NCBI RefSeq assembly: GCF_002240355.1
Contig: NZ_CP016353.1
Coordinates: 4,813,001 to 4,877,000, forward strand
Direction: 5' to 3'
Source: Prauserella marina
Lineage (GTDB): Bacteria > Actinomycetota > Actinomycetes > Mycobacteriales > Pseudonocardiaceae
DNA length: 64,000 nt
Part shown: piece by piece, positions 42,101-54,100 of the stretch
How positions within the stretch are numbered: position 1 is the first letter of the stretch
Layout: every line of letters starts with the position of its first letter
Program-made: the position numbers and the translations under genes
The notes under the pieces: model-generated
Database searches by the model: none
What the model saw: only the letters and a program-made list of their open reading frames with translations
Told to the model about the DNA's origin: nothing

Positions 42101-45100
42101 CGACGGGCGGGGCAAGGGAGGTGAGGGAAGTCAGCGCGGCCGATGTCGCCTCACGCGCCCAGCTGTCCATTGTGGCCGGAAGGGCGGTGATGGCGGCACC
42201 GAGTGTCGCGCCGACGAGGTGGGAGAGTCCCGCCGGCACGTCCGGGAGCGGGGGAAGCACGATCCGGACGGGGCCATCGGGGATCGCGACGGGTTCGGTC
42301 AATCCCGTCAGTGGCGACATCCGTGAGTCCGCGACGAAGGCGGGTGGCTGAATGTGCGCCTCGCGCGCCGTCGGGTCGACGGCGATCTCCACCTCGACAT
42401 CGCTGTCCCGCCAACGGGTTCGCCAGCGCGCCGGCGATTCCGTCGGCCGGTAGTCCGCTTCGGTTCGCTCGAAGAATTCGGCGACGGCTGGAGCGATGTC
42501 GGGAAGGACCGAGCCGGGCCTCGGCGGGAGGGTCGGGAGTGAACGCGGGGCAAGAGAAAGGTTAACCGGAACCAAAAAGGAGGTATCGGAAGAGGGATCC
42601 GATGCGGTAGAGTCGGTGATCTCGACAACATCGGAATTGGCCGGGAGCAACGCGGAATCGGGAATCGCTCCCATTTCGCTCAGGGGTACGTGCACGACGG
42701 CACTACCACGGCGCTTTCGTTGCCTGCCAGCGGAGATGGCGCCGCGTTCCCACATTTCGGCGAAAGCGACGACCGGTACACGGAACGCGGCGAACTCACC
42801 TTCCTCATCGGAAAGCGTCGTCACTCCAAGGAATTCGGCCTCGTCGATATGTTCTTTCAGTTTGACCCGCACCGTCATGGCTTCGCGACTTGGCGGAAAC
42901 CTCCGCTCCGGCGCCGAAAGGGTGATACTGAGGCCATCGCGGGCGAACGAACGGTAGCGGGCCTCCAGTTGATCACTGCGGATCGCGCGATCCAGGCGCG
43001 CCAGGTTGTCCAACAGGGTGCGGCGAACGTGCCTGCTCTTCCTCGCCACCGCGTTCTCACCGGCCGAGGGATCGCCGTTACCCACGAACGCCGCATCGGG
43101 CACGAGGCCCGCGTCGGCGTCCCCTGCCAGACCGATCACCATTTCCCGCAGTGGCGCCACCGCATCGCCGCGCTGCCGCTGACCGGGAGGACGCACCACG
43201 GACAGCTCGCGCAGGACGGCACCGGGTGCCTCCTCCGTGCCCTCGTGAGTGAGTTCCCGCAGGCGGCGCAGCGCCCAGTCCTTGTGGATCCGCCGTTCGT
43301 ACCGCGTTTCGACCGGCTCGTGGACCGGGAGCCCGTATGCGTACGCGTCGGCGGCCGCCATCCGAGTGAGCAGGGCGCCCCTGACCTTGACCGCGCCGAG
43401 CCGGGCACCTGCTCCACTGTAGACAGTCAGCTCATGGACGACGCCGGGGGTGTTCAACGGTCTGGCCGGATCGCCCCACTGGTGGATCACCTCGCCGTCG
43501 TCGTCGGCGATCACCGTCGTGTTGTCCCGGTGAAGGGTGACGACGTGCCGGATCGCGACGCTGACCTTGCTTCCGTGGACGACCAGCAGGTTGCCGTCGC
43601 CGCCGCCCGCGGCGTTCGCGAACGCCTGTCCTGACGGCAGTTCGTCGACGTAGCGATAGATCTGCTCGCGCATCGACGGCTCGACCGCGACACCCGATTC
43701 ATCGATCTTGCGGATCAGCTGCCGAGCGGTCCGGTGCCGCTCGGTCAGCTCCAGTATCGCCGCCGAGGGGAAGTCCGGGGTGCCCTGGACGTCGGCCCGC
43801 ACCGGTTCACTCGTTTCCCGGTCCACCTCGGCACGGGCTGCCGCGACGGGCTCGGACAGTGCGATGCTCGCGAACGCGCCGTCCTCGGCCACGACGACCA
43901 GTTCGCCGAAGCGGCTGGTTTCCGGGTCCCGCTCGGTGATCTCGAACCTCGCGGCCGCGGTCGCCACGCCGCCCTCGAACTCGGGGTTCGTCAACCGCAG
44001 GCGCATGCGTATCTCGCGGTCACCGACCCGCCACAGGTCGCCTCCGGCGCCGACGAGCCTGGCGAAACCGTCGTCGAGCCGCCGTTCAACGTCATCGAGG
44101 GCGAAGTCGGCACCGTAGCGCTCGTTGAGCTGAGCGGTCAGCTCCTCGGTGAGCGGAAGGTAGCGGGGCGATCCGGTGATCAGCGCGGCGTGGTCGGCGG
44201 GATCGATCCGGGACTCCCGTGGCTTTGCCGGTTCCGGCAACGGCGGGAGCGCGGCGATCGGATCGTGTCCTGGCTCCCGCACCGAGAACGCGGTTCCCAG
44301 CCATTCAGCGTCGTCGAAGGCGCGCCGCTGCTCCATCGACCAGCGGCCGTGGATGTACAGCTCGACCGCGATGGCCGTGAGGACGTCGAAGTCCCTGCCG
44401 TACAGCGCTTCCGGAATTCCCGCGCGAAGCAGGAAAGCGGTGAACTCGGCCAGGTCGTCGTCGGTGTCTTGGTAGCCGAACAGCGCGGCGACCTCGGTGA
44501 ACCGGTCCGGCTCCGTAGTCTTCAACGAAGCCGGAAGCAGCTTGGTGACCGGCTTGATCTTGTTGCCGACCGACTCCACCGCGCCGTGCTTGCGTTCCTC
44601 GAACCGCAGTCGCGCCTCAAGACTCCGCGTGCTGATGTTGCCAGGAAGCGCGAGTACGTAGTCGATCCCCCGCAGCACGGCGAGCCGGGTGGCCGTGCCG
44701 AATCGATCACCGAACCGCCTTGACACCTCGGACAGGTCGGCTCCTTGCTCGGCGAGGGTTTTCAGGCCCTCGGCCGAGACGTCCAGCCCGCGCAAGTCCC
44801 GTTGGAATCCCTCGTCGTTGGCCGTCGCCGCGATGCCGCCGTCGGCGTCGAAGGTGAACACGATGAACCGGGGAACGTAGATGCTCGCGTCGCGGTAGGT
44901 GTCGGTTTTGTCGAAGCTGTTGACGTTGTACGAGACGACGAGCCTGCCGGGACCCCGGTCGATCTCCGGGTGGGCGTGGGCGTTGTAGGTGAAGACGTTC
45001 TCGTCGCCGTACGTACCGTCCTCACCTGTCTCCGGCGTCGTGTACAGGTGCGTCGGGCCGGTGAACGGGCCGAACGGCGTCGGTGCCACATAGCCCACGA

Positions 45101-48100
45101 TGTCCGGGCTCACCGGTGTCCGGGTGTCATGCGTGATGAGCACGTAGCTGTCGCCGACCCTGGTCACGCTGAACTCGTTGGCAACCCCCGGCAGCACCCT
45201 TGCCGCGTCGGACTCGAAGATCGACCACCGGCCACTCTCGGTGTAGAACTCCCACTGCCCCGCGAGACTGTCACCGGCAACCCGTGCCACCCGCAAATAC
45301 TTGGTGTCCCCCAGGTCTTCGACCCCGTACACGTACCGGTAGCCGTCCTCGGCGTTGAGGATCGCCGCCGTCCAGTCGACCCCGGTCGCCGAAGGCAACT
45401 CGTACACCTCGGCCGGGGCACTCAGGTCACCATTTCGGTACCTTGCGACGACATTGGCGCCCTGCTGCCAGTCCCAGATCTCCCCGCTGAGGCTGCTCCA
45501 CTCCTGATACGTGACCTCGACCGCTCCGTCATCCATCCGATGCAGGTCACCCGACCAGTACCACTTGCCGTCCTCGGGATGCGGCATGGGCTCGACCGGG
45601 ATGCTCTCGTCCCTGCCGACCACGGTCTCCAGCTCGCCGTCTCGCGGGATCCGAATGAAGGAGTTGCGGAGGAACGGAGTCGGTCCACCCTCCTGCACGA
45701 CGGGGTCACGGCTGCCGTCCTCGTTGACCGTGCCGAGATAAGTGTCCGAAAAGGACATGAGGTAGGAGCCATCCGGCATGGCGAGGCCATAGGTGCCGTC
45801 GGCGCCGGTGAACGTCTCGGGGTCTCCGTTGCCGATGTACCTGGCGAACGTGTCCGTGAGCTCGTCGACCTCGACCGAAACCACCGACGGCATCCCGGCG
45901 GGGAAGCTGGTCGCGGTGGCGTCCTCGTCGCCGTACTGGTGATACCTCGCGGCGACCAGGTCGGCGATCCCGGCGAGGCCCACCGGGGTGAGCATCGTCT
46001 TGATGTCGTCGAGGAATTCCGGCAGCAAGCCGTTGTCGAGGCGGTCCCGCTGCACCGGGTTGTCGACGAGGTCGAACAGCGAGCGGGTCAGCTTCGCGAC
46101 GATGTCGTTCCACTCCCCAGCAGGGGCCACGCGAAGCTGGTTCACGGCGATTCGCACCAGGAGATAGTGGGGCTCGCCGTACCTGTTCAGCGCGTCGAAA
46201 GACTCGGTGACGTCGTCATCGGCGGGATCCACCGGATTCCGACGCACCAGCTCGCGCAGTTCCTGGATGTCGGCGGCGACGCTCTCCGCTGCCGCGGGCG
46301 ACAGCACTCCCGTCGATGCGGTCAGTTCCGGCGGAATGACACCGCCGGCTCGCTCATAGGCCGCGAGGAAGACGTCGACGAGCGATTCGCGTTGCTGCGC
46401 CGACATGTCTGGCGTACGAGCTTCGAGATCAGCGAGGAACGAGTGCACATCGGCGGCGGTCGGGGTCTTCGGCCTGTCCTCGGCAGGCTCGACGGCGGCG
46501 GGGGTGAGCGTGACCCGGTCGCCGTCGACGTGGAACGCGTCCAGTGTCGCCGCGCCGTGGATCGTCCCGATCCAGACGGGGCCCCATACGAAGGCGTCTC
46601 TGATCCGCTCGCTCAGTTCGCCGACATCGGCGAGAGCCGACAACGGCCCTGCGGACAGCAGCGTCCGGTACGCCTCTTCGGCGAGTTCAGAACGGCCGAT
46701 CTCCATCGGCGCAGTGTCGAAGAAGGACAGTTCGTGGGAGCGGTGCAGGGTGGCCAGCTGTGCCGCCGCTCCCTCCAGCGCTGTTTCGAGCGCGGCGATC
46801 GAGGCATCCGACGTACCTGCCTCGGCCGCCAGATCCGCGACGGTGCGTGGCTGCGGGCTTGGCGAAGGCAGGTTCGGTTGAACGCCTTCGTCGCCGGTGT
46901 AGTTCCACTTCGGATCGAAGAGTCGACCGAAAAGGCCCCTGCGCCGTGGTCCGGCTTCGCCCTCGACGGGGAAGTCGGGGCCGTGCTGCCGCACCGGGTC
47001 GGGGGCCGGAAGCTCGTCGGCCGCGTCGGCGACGGCCTGAGCGAGGTCGAACAATGCGGCCGCACTGTCAGCTTCGCTCGCTCCCAGCGCCTTGAATCGG
47101 GTCCACAATGCACCGACAGCGGCCGCGACCTCGCCGCGCACATCACCCGGGATACCGATTCCGGCCCGGTAACCGGCGAGGAACCGGGACTCCAGCAGGA
47201 CGCCGACGTCCTCGATGCCGAGGCTTTCGGTGAGCCGCTTCAGGTAGTCGAGGTGGTCGGCGACCTGGAGCCCGGGGTCGCCGGTCGGCTTGCCGTTCTC
47301 CCCGACCGAATAGCCAGCGGTGTCGAGGTCGATGAGCCCGGCCGTACCACCGTCGACATCGATCAGAATGTTGCCGGGATGCGGATCGCCGTGGGTGTAG
47401 GCAGTGCCCGACAGCTCGGCGTCGGCATCCGCGGCGGCCGCTGAGCGCACCCTGCTCGTCGTGTCGCCGAGTGCTGCCCTCGCCTCGGCGGAGAGCCCGC
47501 CGAGCGTCGCCGAGAGCAGTGTGGCGGAACCGGTAAGTGGGTGCTCGCCGTGCGCACCGAGTTCGGCGTTTCCAGCGCCCGTGTGCTGAGCGGCGAACGC
47601 ACGCCCGGTCAATTCAGCGGCGTCCGCCAGTCTGGTCAGCGCGTTTTCGACGTCCTCGGCGGACGATTCGCCGTCGAGCAGCGCCGTCCGGGTCTCTACC
47701 AGCAACTCGTGCAGCGAGGTCCCGGGGACGACGCTCTGCAGGACCAGTCCGGCATCGCCCTTGAGCTGCCACGAGCCGAGCACGTCGGCGGTCACGAGCG
47801 GGTGCGGCAGGCCGCCGAGAGCGTCGTGGGCGGCGAGCACCCTGGACAGGTTCGTGGTCAGGACGAGGTACGCGACAGTGTCACCGTTCTCGGCTCGGAC
47901 CCGCCACACCGGGTTGGTCGTGTCCTGGACCCGCTCGACGGTGACCCCCTCGCCGAACTCCTCGGCTGCCAGTGAGCGCGCTTCGCCGTCGTTCACCGTC
48001 ACCAGATTCGCGAACCGGCCGGTCCGCGAGTGGTACTCCACCCTGCGGTCATCGGCGGCCGCGGCGACGTCGTGGACGTACTCGGTGCCTTCGTTCGCCG

Positions 48101-51100
48101 CACGGGTCGCCACCACGTGCTCGTCGAGGGTGCGCGTCGCAAGCTCGACGATGTCGGCAGGCAACTCCTCCTTGCCGGGGAGGCCGTACAGCCACCGCGC
48201 GGCCAGCGACGTGATTCCCTCGACCGCGACCTCCTGCTCCAGCACATCGCCAGGGGTCAGCCCCTCGGGACGCTTGCCGAAGGCGGACTCGTGAGGACCG
48301 CGCAGATCGACAACGGTCCAATGGGCGACCTCGTGCAGCACCCGCATCACGAGGTGGGCGACGGTAACGTCGTCGCCGACACGCAGGTGCAGGCGGGGCA
48401 ACAGTTCGTTCGGGTCCCAGATCAGGGCCGCGTCAGGTCCTTCCGTCCCGACGGTCACCCGTGCTGGGTCGAGCAGCCACGCCACCATCGGCTCAGCCCG
48501 CGCGGCAAGATCGGCGGGCAGCACCTCGCCGAGCCCCGACGTCACCAGCGCCTCGACGTACGGGCCCAGAGCCGCGAAATCCCGCTCGGAAGCAACCGCC
48601 GCCGTGAGCCCTGCCGCGCCAGGGCTCGTCGGCAGTCCACGGCTCACCGCCGCCATCAGCGCGGCAACCGTCTCCAGTGCGATGTCGGCGCGGATCAACT
48701 CGTCCGCGATGGCTGGAGCCTTGGTGTCGCGCTGGGCGGCCAGCCGGTTCGCGGACAACTCGGCGTCGAGCGCGGCTAGCGCGGCTTTGGCCGCCCTCCG
48801 CAGACCCCGGATGGCAACAGCGATGCCTGCCCTGCGTTCCGCGTCCTTCAGTACCAGGTCGATCGCATCGTCGGAGAATTCCTCGACCGCGCTCGCCCAG
48901 TTCTCGACATCCCGCTGTACCAGTTCGTCATGCTGGACGATGTCCGCGCTCAGCAAGGACAAGCGATCGGTGAGACTCACCAGTTCCGAACTATCCACAC
49001 CGCGTACCGTCGCCGCCTTGTACTCGGCTTCGGTGTTCCGCCGGGCGGCGCGCAGCTCCCTGGCGGACGTGATCTCGCTGCGCGCGTCGTCCCATGTGGA
49101 CGAGAAGTCTGCCAATGCCGTCGCCCAGTCACGGATCGACCACGGCATCTCGTCACCCCGGCTGGCGCCGTCCTGTGGTGGCCTGCCTGCCGCTGCCGCG
49201 AGTCGCCGGAGCGCGATCTCCACCTCGACGAGGATCGCCCTCGCGCGAGCGGGGCCACTCGCCGCGAGCCGCCACTGCTCAGCCGCGTTGAGGTCGCCAC
49301 CACCCACGAAGGGAAGGAGGCTGTCGAAAATCTCGACATCGATATCGTCAAGGTCCGGCCGGGGCGTCAGCACGTCATCGTGCAGCAACGTGAGAAGTTT
49401 TTGCGCGGCGTCGTGGAGCAGATCCGGCCTTGTGGCTACCAGTTCAGCCGTCAACTCCGGGATCAGCAGGTCGAACTTGTTCAGCGACACAACCGCGTCC
49501 GAAAGAGCTGTCGCGACGTCGCGCTCACCACTTTCCGCGAGCCTGTTCACATCGCTGAGCAGATCCAACGTGGGAGTGCCAGAGGCCAAGACATGCCCGG
49601 GGTCGAAAGACGGCGCTTCGAAGCCCACGCCGACCCCGCTGGTGCGTCCGTCCGGTTCGGACTGCCTGCTGAACCGGACTGGCGTCGCGGTACCGAGGGT
49701 GACCTCCAGCTCGCCTGGCGCGGCCGAAGCCTCGATCCGTTCCGGGCCGCCCAGACGGGGCACGACGACACTGACCGGATCCCCGAGAACGGCGGTGCCG
49801 TCGTTATGGGTGATGGGCTGGGCGAAGCCCTCGTACTGGTCGTTCTCCTCGGAATACCGAACCCGCGCCCGCCACAGCACGTGCGGCGACGATTCCAGCG
49901 ACCTCGCCTCCACGATGGCGGTGTCCGGCCAGAACCCGGCCTTGACGACGAGGCTGTACCTGATGTCGCCGTTCTCGCTCTCGTAGCTCCAGCTCTCCCG
50001 CTTGGTGGCCATTCCTTCGAAGAACGTGTCGAGGTTCCGCTGCCACGCCGCACTCAGCCGCTGAAGCCACGACCCCTGATCGCCTTCGGACCGGAACGCG
50101 ATCTCGTCACCGGGGCCCCGCTCGGCCGCGTCGCCTACATACTCGGCGTCTTCGGTCCTCTGCCTTACCCGCTCGGCGATGTCACCAAACGACGTCCCAG
50201 CCAGCTCGTGAATATCCGTCGTCAAACGATCCGCTCCTGGCAGACTCGTCAACCACCGCGCCGTGACCTGTGACACCAGATCCGCGACAACCTCGTCCTC
50301 GACGACCCTTGACGCCGGCAACCCCTCTGGCCGAGAAAGACCAGCATTCTCCGCAGAACGCTGGCTTACCAAAACCCAGTGCCCCACCTCATGCAGAACG
50401 CGCAACACAAGATGGCCCACCGTGACATCGCGGCCGACTCGCAACTCCAGTCCGGGCACATTCGAGCCAGGCGCCCACACCAATCTCGCGTGAGGACCAC
50501 GGCGGCGACTCACGATCCTCACGGAGTCGAACAAACCCGAGATCATGGTGCCCGCGAAAGGCGCAAGATCCCCGAAGACCTCGTCGACCCCACGGACGAC
50601 CATGGCCTCCACCACCGCCGAGACTTCGCCCCAGTGGCCGACAGAACGAATCACTCTGCCCAGGTCTACGGTAGATTCCGCGTTCTCCGGTCCAGACTGA
50701 TCACGAATATTTCCTGCCCATGCCCGGAATCGATCACCAACCACCTCAGCTGTCTCGACGTCATCGTCAAGAAGCTTCCTGGTCGCATCGACGACGACAC
50801 GCCGGGCGAGATCGAACACGGTGGTCCCGTGGCCTTCCACGGTGTGGGGAAGGTTGTCGAATGCCTCGTTGAGCGCCCCCACAACCTCGGCGTCCGCAAA
50901 TGCCCCTCTCTCGCCGACATCGCCTGCCTGATAAGAACGACTGATCTTCACATATTGAGCACCCATTTTGGCGATATAGGCCACGGTGTCCGATACGTTT
51001 CCCGTCACGAAATCCACAACGCTATCACCGGGAAGCCACAAACCAGTCGGCAATGGTTGTTTCGTTCGATGCGAACTTATTCCGGCGCGCTCGGCCGTCT

Positions 51101-54100
51101 TGCCAATTTTAGCGAGGCTTTCACCAGACTCGACTCTGTCGTCGATAAGAGTAAGACCACGGATGACCTCGGCGTGATAGTCGAACCGCACCGACGGCCT
51201 TCCTGGCCGGAACAATCGCCAGTCTCCATACGTCGGCGAATCGGAATCCGGATCTTTGACAACCGCCGCCGGGTAAAAGCCATCGACGGGAGACCGACTT
51301 ATATCGGTCTCAGGCGCAAGTACCGACACTCCTAGCCGGTTCGCGAGTTTTTGAGCGTAGCTCGACCGTTCCATCATGGTCGCCACGTACTCGATTCCGG
51401 CACTCAACCACCGAAGGAAGCTATTGTCCCCGATCGCATTGCCGACCTGGCGCAGCGCAGCGGAACGGCCCATTCGTCTGCTCATCGGTGAATCGCCAGC
51501 GCGGCAGACGGACAAGATTATCCCTCTACCCGCGAGCGGTGTCGTTCTGAGAATCCTGGCCATGTCGGCCGCAGTTGGCGGCTTCTCGTTGCTGTCGTCG
51601 AAGTCCAACCCTACGAAATGGCCTTCGTCGTCGAGGACTCCGTGCGCATGGACGGTGTAGCGGGTCGGATGGTGGCCCAGGGGGAAAGCTCCCCACGGCT
51701 CCGCCCGGGAATAGAACCCGTCGGGGAGCGTATTGCCGCCGGTCTCTGCAAACCACCGCAGCCGTGACGGTAGATAGAGCATACGTTCGCGTAGCGCCTT
51801 CACCTGCTTGTGAGAAAGGGGGTAGCGAGCTTGATCAGCGGCCATAAGGTAACGCTTTTGCTCCAGGTACTTCACCCCTGCGGCGTCGGCAGCATCAGCG
51901 GCCGCGGCGTCGTCGATTTGTCTCACTCGCTCGTACAAGCCGGCGAGCGTCCCGACCTGGAAGGAAATATAGTCATTCAGTGGAACAACCTGATCCAACG
52001 CATACGGGCTGAACGGACCACGCGCACGCACATACAGGTCGAGTTGCGATTTCAGGTCAGCAGAGGTGTCGAATGGCAAGACAACCTTGTCATCTATCCA
52101 GGCGATTTCGCTTCCGAATGGTGTCAATAACACCTTCGTAACGTAATTGTCCGGTCGCGGCCACCGAAGACCCGCCACGATGCCATCGTCTCTGAAGACG
52201 TAAGTCTTGAACAGGGATTCGTAGGCGGGCTGGTGGAGAATCGCCAGCATCCGTTCCGTGAAATCACGGACGTTTTCCCCTGACGAAGACCGGAACGCGA
52301 TCTCGTCGCCGGGGCCCCGCTCGGTCGCGTCGCCTACATAACCGGCGTTGTCGGCACCAGCACGCGTCCCCTCCGCGACCTCACCAAACGACGTTCCCGC
52401 CCGCTCGTGGATATCCGCCGCGAGACGATGCGCGCCCGGCAGACTCGTCAGCCATTGCGCCGCGACCCGCGTCAGCAACTCGGCGGCGACCTCGTCCTCG
52501 ACCACCCGCAACGCCGACAATCCTTCGGGCCGCGCAACACCCGGGCCCTCGCTGGAACGCTGACTCACCAACGCCCAATGCGCCAACTCGTGCAGAACCC
52601 GCAGCACGAGATGCCCCACCGTCACGCCAGGGCCGATCCGCAACTCCAGCCTCGGCACATCCGAACCCGAATCCCACACCAGCCTCGCATCAGCGCCGCT
52701 GTCCCGAGCCACGAAATTCACCGAGTCGAACAAACCAGGAATCATGGAACTCACGGAGGGCGCGAGATCTCCGAAAACCTCATCGACGCCAAGGGAAACC
52801 ATCGCCTCCGCAACAGGCGCCACGGCTGCCCATCGTTCGACGGAATCGACAGTACGCTCGAAACCCACAGTGGACTCGGTGCCCACGGGTGCTTGCCCCG
52901 GTTCAACATGGCTCATCATCCGGGCGTGGAATCGGTAACCGGCCGAATCCGCGGTTCCTTCGTCTAGGCCATATTTTGTCTGTACCGCGTCGACGAGTAC
53001 TCGCCGAGCGAGATCAAGCACGGTTGTCTGTTCGTCTTCCACGACTTCGGGAAGACGAAGTACCGCGTCGCGGATCGCTTTCGCGAACTCCTCGGGCACC
53101 GCTTGCGCCGACTCGGCGGGGTAAGTCACCTCATAAGGAAGACTGTTCGCCACATCGAACCAGCCCTCCAAAGCGACATGGGAAACCGTCGCCGTTACGT
53201 AATTACTCATGGACTCCACAACGGCATCCGCAGGGAACCACACACCGGTCGACAGCGGCTGCCTCGTTCGATGCGAATGAATCCCGGCGAGTTCGGCTTC
53301 CGCACCGATATCGGCGAGGCTCTGACCGGAGTCCGGCCTTTCGGCTAGGAGCGTCCTAGCCGTATCGGTCTCGTTGCGAAGATCGAACCGACGCGGCGGC
53401 TCCCCCGGCAGGAACAGTAGCCAGTCGTCGTAGGTCGGCGATTCCGCTTCAGCCTCGTCTACGACCGACCTGACGTATGCATCGCTGTCGAAGGGGGTGT
53501 GAGTAGTCGACACGGGCGCCACCACCGACACTCCCAGCCGGTCCGCGAGCGTCTGAGCATAGTTCGTCCCCGTCGAAGTCGGGCCGCCCGCCCTGCAGGA
53601 CAACAGGAAAATACCTCTTCCCGCGAGTGGCATCGTCCCGAGCAACTCGGCCAGTTCGTCCGCGGACAGTGGTTCCTCACCGGAAGCACGGTGTCCCAGG
53701 CCGACGAAATAGGTCGCGTCCAACACCCATCCGTGCGCCTCGACGGTGTAACGGGTGGGATGGTGGCCGAGCGGGAAGTCCCGCCACGGTGACTCCATCG
53801 AGTGGAATCCGTCGGGCAGCACCTTGCCCTCGTCCCGAATCCACCGCAGCCGCTCCGGTAGAGCGCGGTAGCGGCTTTCCAGTACAGCCATCTCCTCTTG
53901 GGAAAGAGGGTGGCGCACATCCGCGGTCATCAAGTCATGCTGTCGCGCGTAGAGTTCCGGAAATTCCTTGTGCACCCTGGCGACGGCTTCCCGGACCGTG
54001 ACTTTTTCGACCCGTGCGAAGAGCTCGGCGAGCGTTCCGACACTGTAATTCGGGGAGTAATTCAGCGAAGCGAACTGCGCCAATGCATGGGGGCTCATCG

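Noticed and set aside
12894-46900. Assembly artefact producing false tandem modules
   Set aside because: The modules differ at many residues, in linker length and in propeller motifs, so they are not copies made by mis-assembly.
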